In this document: piece by piece, positions 56,674 through 64,000 of the stretch | Layout: the number at the start of each line of letters is the position of its first letter | Position numbering within the stretch: position 1 is the stretch's first letter | NCBI GenBank assembly: GCA_011009095.1 | Contig: VTPC01000029.1 | Span: 102,623-166,622, forward strand | Length of the DNA stretch: 64,000 nucleotides | Direction of reading: 5' to 3' | DNA from: Ignelater luminosus | Taxonomy: Eukaryota > Arthropoda > Insecta > Coleoptera > Elateridae | Position numbers and translations under genes: made by a program | The notes under the pieces: generated by a model | Database searches by the model: none | Told to the model about the DNA's origin: nothing | The model's input: the letters and a program-made list of their open reading frames with translations, nothing else

Positions 56674-59600
56674 ACCTGTGCTTATACTAAAATTACAAAG
56701 TTAAATTAAAAACTTAATTATTATATTAACAGAAAAGCTGTTTACAAAAAAACACAAATAAAGTGTATAACTTATTGGTGTTTATATCACTTATTAGTAC
56801 TAAACAATTTACAAAAGTTTATAATTTTTTTGCAATAAGTCAGTAATAGCAATCAGTAACTGGTTTGGTTCATATTTTTTCATATTGCTTTGAATTTAAT
56901 TAGCGAACGTACTCTAAATTGCACATTGTTTGGAAACCTTAAAGCTATTTTTAAAAGATTGGAAGATGATAGACATCTGATTTTATGGTACTAGGATTTA
57001 TTACACCCAAAAAAGCAACCAAGATTAGATTGTGTTTGTGTAGATCTTTATGATTAATGTTAAAGTTCATTTTTAAATCCATGCAAATCTTCTGGTTAAC
57101 ACAAAGAACATTATTTTCAAAGTTTTGTAACATTCTAATCTCTTGTAATTTACACCGCCATAAAATATACTCGCAAACAATGCCCAATTTTCGGTAAGAT
57201 TAAACATTTCTGATAAAATCAGTAAATTTAAGAAACCTTGAGATAAATCTTAATATTAAAGGAATAAAGAAAAATATATTAGCATTTTATACCCTTATTT
57301 CAAAGGAAAAGATTAATTTACGATTTTCACTCCGGGGTGAACTAGACCTTAACAATTTGATTAGTTCGCCTTTAAAATCCCTGTAATTATCCTGGTTCTT
57401 CGCAGAATTTTTTAATGACGCATTAATGTAGATCTCTAAGCAATAATAGTAGCCCATATTTTTACGACTTTGCATTACATATTTTAAATGAATACAAATT
57501 CTTGGAAGTGCTATAGTTAAAACAATTTTTTAAAAAATATCGTGTTAAAGGAAAATGCTTAATAGAAATGTAAGCGATTAATGTAGAAAATAAAAATTAA
57601 TATCAATTAACATTTAATATGACATTAACCTTAACGCAAACTGTTATTTCCATTTATGCTTAAATCTAATTCTAACTATTTTGCAATGTATATGTCGAAC
57701 TCAAACTTGGCGTTTCATGTTTCAAAATTTTGTAATTTGTAAACCAGATGATGCTAATGCATATGAGATTTCTCGAAAATTGTAGCTGCTTAGTTAAAGT
57801 GTAAAATATCGTTTGCCAGAACATACAGGGTGTTTATCGGAACAATCTACACGCTATAATAGTTTGATTTGGATATGAAGAATTCACTTCGAATTTGGAA
57901 TTTGCAGTATTCTGTTATCTGTATCAATTGTTCATGATCATATTCTTTTGTTTTATTTAAAGTGTAAACGAATCTAGTGGTATTACATTAAAAGAACATA
58001 ATTTTACTTGGTACTAGAAATAATGAATAATGTTCCATACCGAGCTCGGGTCGTAAATACAAAGTAATACTTACCTGGGCCAATCTGAGTAGTAGCTCCA
58101 GTTCCGTATTAATAGTAACATTCAACAAGAGAAACATTTCAATAAAATAAAATTGAAAATAAACTAGGTGTTCCACACGGAAGTATTTTGGATCCTGTTT
58201 TATTTGTTATGTATGTTATTAACGATAGGTTAGGTACTTAATTGTTTGAGCAGTAGAAAGTGAAACAGTTTGAAATTCAGATAAATTAAGATTGAAGAGT
58301 CATTCTCAATAGAATAGAACCTTTATAATTTTGCCACAGGTTTAGGACTTTATGCTTGAACCTTCTAAACTTTGTAACAGTTTTAAAGTTTAACTAAGGT
58401 CGAACTTATTTAATCACTACATGTTTCGATTTATTTTCCTAAACACTTTATGTTGCTGGGTTTGAACTTGAATCCAACCATGTAGATAGTTTCTCAGCTT
58501 TGTTTGATTTTGCTGAAAACATAAAGATATTTTTAGGAATTATCAAGTAGTACCAGTTGATTATTATCCGCTCTAAAATTTTAATTTATGTTCTCTCAAT
58601 TTTTATTGTGTGGTTTGCATATTGATTCAGAGATCAAGCGTATACCATACTTACGTTAACTGTAATACATCTACTTAGAGGAGATTGTTTTCCAGTTATT
58701 TTTGTTGCAAAACCCGCTAAATTACTAAATCGTTGAAAAAGTTGCACATCTTGACAACGCCACGATGTTATTTGCTTATTCCATAATTTTTTGGCAAAAC
58801 TCGTCAACCAACAGATGACGCTAAAATTCTGTAAATATTGGAAACAAAGAAGTGAACCGCTGCAATCAGCATTGCCAGAGCTGACGAGAGACCTCCAGAT
58901 CTGACGGTTTTAGAACTTTCTATTTCTGACAACTACCAGACGTTCGCAAATGACCAGATCATTTTGTTGACAAATCTTTCTGTGAGGAACAATGAGAAGA
59001 AATGTAGGGTAATTTGCGCAACTTACCAGAAATGGGCACAGAAGGCTGCAATACAGCATAAACAGAAACCCCAGAGCAGGTTTATAAGTATGAAGAGGTT
59101 AGCACTATAATCAAGCCTGCAAGGCAAAGTAGGAGTTATAGAAAATAGCAAATCAATCAAATACTTAGAACTGCGCTGCTCATTGACAAAGGATTGTTAT
59201 TTACAAACAGCCACCAAGGAATAGACCACTGAACAAGTATAGAGCAACCGTAACATGTGGGAATATGTTAATACATGTCAATATTTGGATAGCGGGCAGA
59301 GATTTAGAAAGGGAGATGCAAGGAATTCAGAATGATTAAACGTTTACAGGCCTGGAAATGCTTGTTTCTTTTGAATATCTAGAAAATTTATAAAACAAAA
59401 CCAACTAAGAAGACTGCCATTTCCACGTAGTTATGTACCAAAAATAAAAAGTTCCAAAAGATTTGCAGCTAGAAAATGGAAGTTTGCAGTTCCATTCATA
59501 AACTACTCGTCTACATGCAAATTTGAGACTATTTTTGAAATTAGTTGAGAAGCCCTTAACACTGATTGTTTTTAATAAATTATTAAGGAAAAATGTTTTC

Positions 59601-62600
59601 GTATTTTTGAGATTTGATAAAATGTTTGTTATTCTTGTGTTGAAAAATAAGAAAGTGACTTGTAGTCACTTTTATGGATCCAAGAAAGGTGGCAATAACA
59701 ATTTTTACGGATTGATTCGCCTTACCTCTTAGCACAAACTGTTTATTATTTTATTATTTTCACAGACAATTAATAAAAAAGTTATACCATTGAAACGACC
59801 TTTTTCTATCAAAATCCAAGAACCATTCTATGACGCTGTACAGCTTCTGCTTACAGATTTTTTGGTAAAACAGTATTCTAGACGCAATGAAATAAGATGT
59901 TGTAATGAAATAGTTTTGTTTATGTACTAAAAGTTTCCTAATTTTTAATTGAATATTTTGAGGAAAAATTGAAAATAAAAGGACTTTTTTTGAAATGATT
60001 TTGGGGTAAACATTTTATTTAATTCTTGAAATAAAGAATTAATTTCAAAATTAATCAAAGATTTGAAATGTGAATGTGGGCATTAAATCAATTATAATAA
60101 ATTATTTCTTTTAGAAAGCATTTATAGAATAAAGTTAGGTAAAACTTGTTGAGAATTAGAAATGACAAATAATTAAATAGAATCAGGAATCTTTTTGAAT
60201 AAAATAATTGGTTGAAGAAATAATTAAATCTGTCTGAGTTTGAAATAGGAAATTAAGTTGAAAACTGGCAACACCAAAAGTTTTGTGACGTGATTAGATA
60301 AAAGTGATTGTTGTTGGTTGTCTTGGTAGCTTCTCCGTTCGTCATGAAATATCTTGACCTTTGTTAGTGGGTAATAGTTACCAGGTTGTTCCGTAGCTAC
60401 TCTTGGGTCTGGTAGGTTTGGATTGATTGAATAACTTTACGATATGATGTAGTGCTGAGATTTTTGAATCAGATTTAAAACCTCTTGATAAATTGTATGC
60501 CGGACACTCTTCGGTTTGGGAAATTGAAATCTTCCTGCTTGTGACTGAATTTTTTATCGAAATTACGTAAAAGAGCGAAATTCTTCTCGAAACTGCTCGG
60601 GCTGCAGCAAACTTCAATCTCTGAAGTGGATTTCCTCCTTGTCTAGCGAGTAGGTAGTGCACCATTGCATGTTAGTGTTTTTCAGAGGAACTAATATTGG
60701 ATGTTGAATTCTGGAAGTGGATGTAACTCTCTTGTAAATTGGTTGATTGTATCCTTCAGAGGACTAGAATCAAAGATTGAATCCTCGGTACGGATTCTCC
60801 TTGTCCAGATGGTATCAGGCGGACTTCTTCGTATATTGTATTAAAGTGGTAAGTAAATAAGCATCTCTTGAGTTTTTCTGCAGCAGCAGCAGTTTGATGT
60901 CTTTGGTTAGTGAGAGCTTTCTTATAGTAATTTTCTAGTTGCTTTAAGTCTTGAAACGGTGTGGTTCTTTGTACTATTTACGACAGTAAAGCAGAGAGCA
61001 TAAATTCTCAGCTTCACTGATATTTGATTTCTGACACAGCTGCAGAGGAGAGCACTTTGCAGCGCACTAGATTGCTGTAGTTTTATTTTACATGTGGCCT
61101 TGCCGTCCATCTTGGATTGGTGTAAACGATGGTTGCACTGGTCTCAGCTAACTTCTTGACAAAAGAGTTTGGTATTACAAAAAAGATTTGTGTTTTAGTA
61201 AAAACATTTTTGGTTAATTTTGTTTTAATGTTAATTTCTCGGGAAGTTTGAGAACCTTTGATAAAAACGTCTACAATTTCTTTATAGGCTTACGTCTAAT
61301 TAGTAATTAGAAACAAATATTAAACATGAACAGTTCGAATGCAAATAAGCCAATTTATAATTGTAGAAATATCACGTAAGTATTGTTACCTTGTTTTATC
61401 GAAGAAGAAGCTGAAAGGTCTCAAAGTTAAGATTACAGGTTAAAGTAGGTTTTCAACTATATTCCATTTTGTTATTATTGTTAGTTTTTCTTTTCTGGCC
61501 TTCTTTTTTTGCCTTCAAATTAATATTTTGTATTACCATCTGTTTCAGAGTATTACACAAAAATTGGTTATTTGATTTCACGACATTTTGCTTTGAATTT
61601 CAAAGCGTGTAGAGACATTGTTCTCCAGGAAGACTTTGATACAATTACAATTAGTGAAACTTAGTTAAATAGTGGGATTGGTTTCTTGTAATCATGATGT
61701 ACTTCTATTCTTGGAAATTATTGAATTGGTTTAAACAATACATTTGGGATGTATACTAAGAGTTAATATAAATAGACTTCTTTGAATTTCCCAGTTGAAC
61801 AGTTGTGGATAAAGATAGAGGTGACAAATAGAAATATCGTTTTTGGTGTTGTTTATGTTGTTATTTTCGACTTGGGTGTCTTTCCTTTTGCCATGATAAT
61901 GGTAACAATATTGCTTATTTTGTTGACGGCTCAAGAAAATCGTTTACATAATAGATAACAAAACATTAATTCATAGACATATTACTCTACATTGACTTAT
62001 CTATTCAGGTGATCAGGATTTTTCTGAACTATTTGCAGAGAGGTCTCAGACTGTTACACTCTGATAAGTTAGATTATTTTCGTTTAGAAAAGTGCGTTGC
62101 GGAATTCCTCAGTGATCTACTCTTGAGTCATCGGTTTACACAATATGCATTTTTAGCATGATATCTGGTCTGGTTAACTGCAGTTGCTATTTTTACGTCG
62201 ATGATACTCAACCATATTTTTCATCTGTGCCAGATGGTGTTTAGTATACAGTTGCTGGGGTTAAGTACAGTTTTCCAATCGATTGGAGTATTCCAGATTA
62301 ATCTACAGTTGTACTGTTTGGTCGAAAGAACTGCAGCTACTCAATATGTCTAACATTTCTTTAAGTTTAGAACTAGGCCTTTATTTAGATTCAGATCTCA
62401 GATTTAATTATCACCTTCTAACCTGTTTACAAGACTCTTAATGGAATTTAAATTCCTCAGATTCAGTACAGTGTATAACCATATACTACACAGCAGACCT
62501 ACTTAGATGTTTTCGATAAAAACAAAATTCTCAATCAAGTTCTTTATTATTGTTATTATTATTATTCTTATTATTATTAAATTTAGGATTACACTACACT

Positions 62601-63999
62601 AGAAGGCAAAAAGGAATATACCAAAACTGTAAGTAAAAATAGAGAATAGAAGGATTAAATTATGGAACTTTTGTGAAGTTATTCGTTCTGTCAAATGTAT
62701 TTTACATGAGATGAGGGTAAAATTACACACTTTTTTAGCGTACTCCAGTTCCGTGTAAAAATGAAGCTCTAAACTACAACAATCTTATTTTTTATGTAAC
62801 TCTTACAATAACAAAGTACTGTTTAATGTGAATTTTCTTACTCTAATAGTGTTCACACAGTTTTATAAACATGGACACTTCTATGTTTATAAAAGTTCAC
62901 ATATTAGATGCTTCAGATTTGTAACACTACTTGTTTGAAGACAACTTAAATATTACAGAAAAAGTGAGTAATTGCAGAAATATTCAAAGAAGTTTATTTT
63001 CGACAAGTTTTTAATTTTACCGATACCAAATGTAGTAAATAAAGCTGTTGGTTTCCTCTGTATTGTTTTTGTTTGTATCATTAAAAATTTAACACCACAT
63101 ATCATGCACTTAATCTGTTTACAACTCACTCAATTTCTCTGGTATAAAAATAGACCGCAAAACATATTAAATAATAAATAGGCTTATTGAAGTTACGTCT
63201 TTAGTTTACTAGAAATTATTCATAGTCTCCTTATCAAAGTTCGACACCATCTTGAATTTTTTACATGACCATTCACGCACACTGGAAAACTGCCTTATTA
63301 AATAATTAAGAAGTTATCGATTATCCGTCCTTACTAGTATTGAAAGAGTTATACCCTATCTGTTAATTCTAGGTTTACATTATCATTATCTGTGTCATCA
63401 AAAGTAAAAATAATATAAACCAAACCAGCCAGAAAGACCCAAGAAAAAACATTGCAATAACAAAAAAAACGACGGAAGTCGAGGAGAATGTAACAAGCCA
63501 AATTCGATTTGAAGGATTCCGGAATTACATTACCCCACAAAAGGGGCCTCGTAGGAATTGAATCAAACGTTGCGGCAAGAGCGACAGAGACAAATCGAAA
63601 ATGTTATTAACTTTCACAGTTTACACCTAAAGTCTAAACTATTTCCACTTCGAACAAATCTTACAAATTTTTTCCATTCGGAACGAACTTTTTTTCTATC
63701 ACACCCTAAAAAAGTGTTTGGTGTTTTGTATTCAAATAATAAAATGCAAACAAACTAGGTAAATAAGAAACAATTGCGAAAACTCAGACGACCCTGAAGA
63801 ATTGAAATTTCTCGAGAACAAATAAAACAAAACGCTGTCCGTGAATCGCTGTGTAAACATGCAGAGTGAGATAAATGTACAGTGCCCAAATGAAATACAT
63901 CACTTAAGAGAGGAATGTTTTAACACTGAAATTGTCAATGAAAAAGTCATGAAGATATCAACAATTTCAAGCTGTTTTCCAACATGTATTTAATACTTT
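56674..63999. other. AT-rich right part of window; no gene supported
   Basis: 56700-57200 is a diverged duplicate of 53690-54200. Beyond that I see no exon I would defend: the open frames at 57988-58176, 59523-59732, 60378-60665, 63349-63540 and 63558-63758 lack domains or phase-consistent splice partners. An ACATACAGGGTGTTTATCGG transposon-like end lies at 57823-57842. A TTA microsatellite is at about 62543-62579. Missing exons of the plus-strand gene could still hide here. Confidence 0.4.
62543..62579 (+). repeat. TTA microsatellite
   Basis: Imperfect run of TTA units (TTATTATTGTTATTATTATT and on). Confidence 0.7.
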
Positions 64000-64000
64000 A

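Noticed and set aside
63349..63540. Minus-strand open frame with a hydrophobic segment
   Set aside because: No signal for start, splice or family, and length is within what AT-rich DNA gives by chance.

Overview
The window is AT-rich eukaryotic nuclear DNA, most likely from an insect. I lean towards a beetle, judging by the transposon families (mariner, pogo/Tigger, hAT, Mutator-like with a YqaJ tail, Bel/Pao, DUF7869-type genes), the many ACAGGGTG-type element ends, the short GT-AG introns, and BAG-domain and alpha-1,4-glycosyltransferase genes of arthropod type. No bacterial operon, tRNA, rRNA or CRISPR array was found.

Layout. 1.0-7.1 kb: a Bel/Pao retrotransposon scrap abuts a decayed alpha-1,4-glycosyltransferase (A4GALT/Gb3-synthase family). 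Its intron holds a minus-strand Mutator-like transposase gene broken by stops and a frameshift. 7.7-21.4 kb: three BAG-domain (Hsp70 co-chaperone type) genes in tandem on the minus strand. The first two end in a hydrophobic tail and share an intron directly after the BAG domain; the third has a long polar N-terminal region and no tail. 22.6-33.5 kb: three phase-compatible exons of an unidentified plus-strand gene, separated by an intron of about 10.3 kb that contains a nearly intact mariner, a 10-bp-periodic satellite in two blocks, a 243-bp MITE, a Tigger-like remnant and a CpG-dense patch. 36-41.7 kb: a 488-bp nested palindrome, a decayed DUF7869-type transposase-like gene and a decayed hAT transposase. 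44.6-46.5 kb: an 1855-bp foldback element with arms of about 745 bp and the tail of a transposase. 46.6-57.2 kb: a tandem family of small secreted proteins with an identical eight-cysteine spacing (two intact copies, one pseudogene). The family is split by a 4.7-kb pogo/Tigger element that itself carries a second, dead mariner. 57.2-64.0 kb: no gene that I can support.

Host genes with the best support are the BAG cluster, the eight-cysteine secreted family and the three-exon fragment. Almost everything else is transposable-element material at different stages of decay. The two most interesting points are the array of tail-anchored BAG paralogues and the eight-cysteine family, which I could not match to any cysteine framework I know. 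All splice sites were read by eye from GT/AG signals and reading phase; no alignment or expression data were available.
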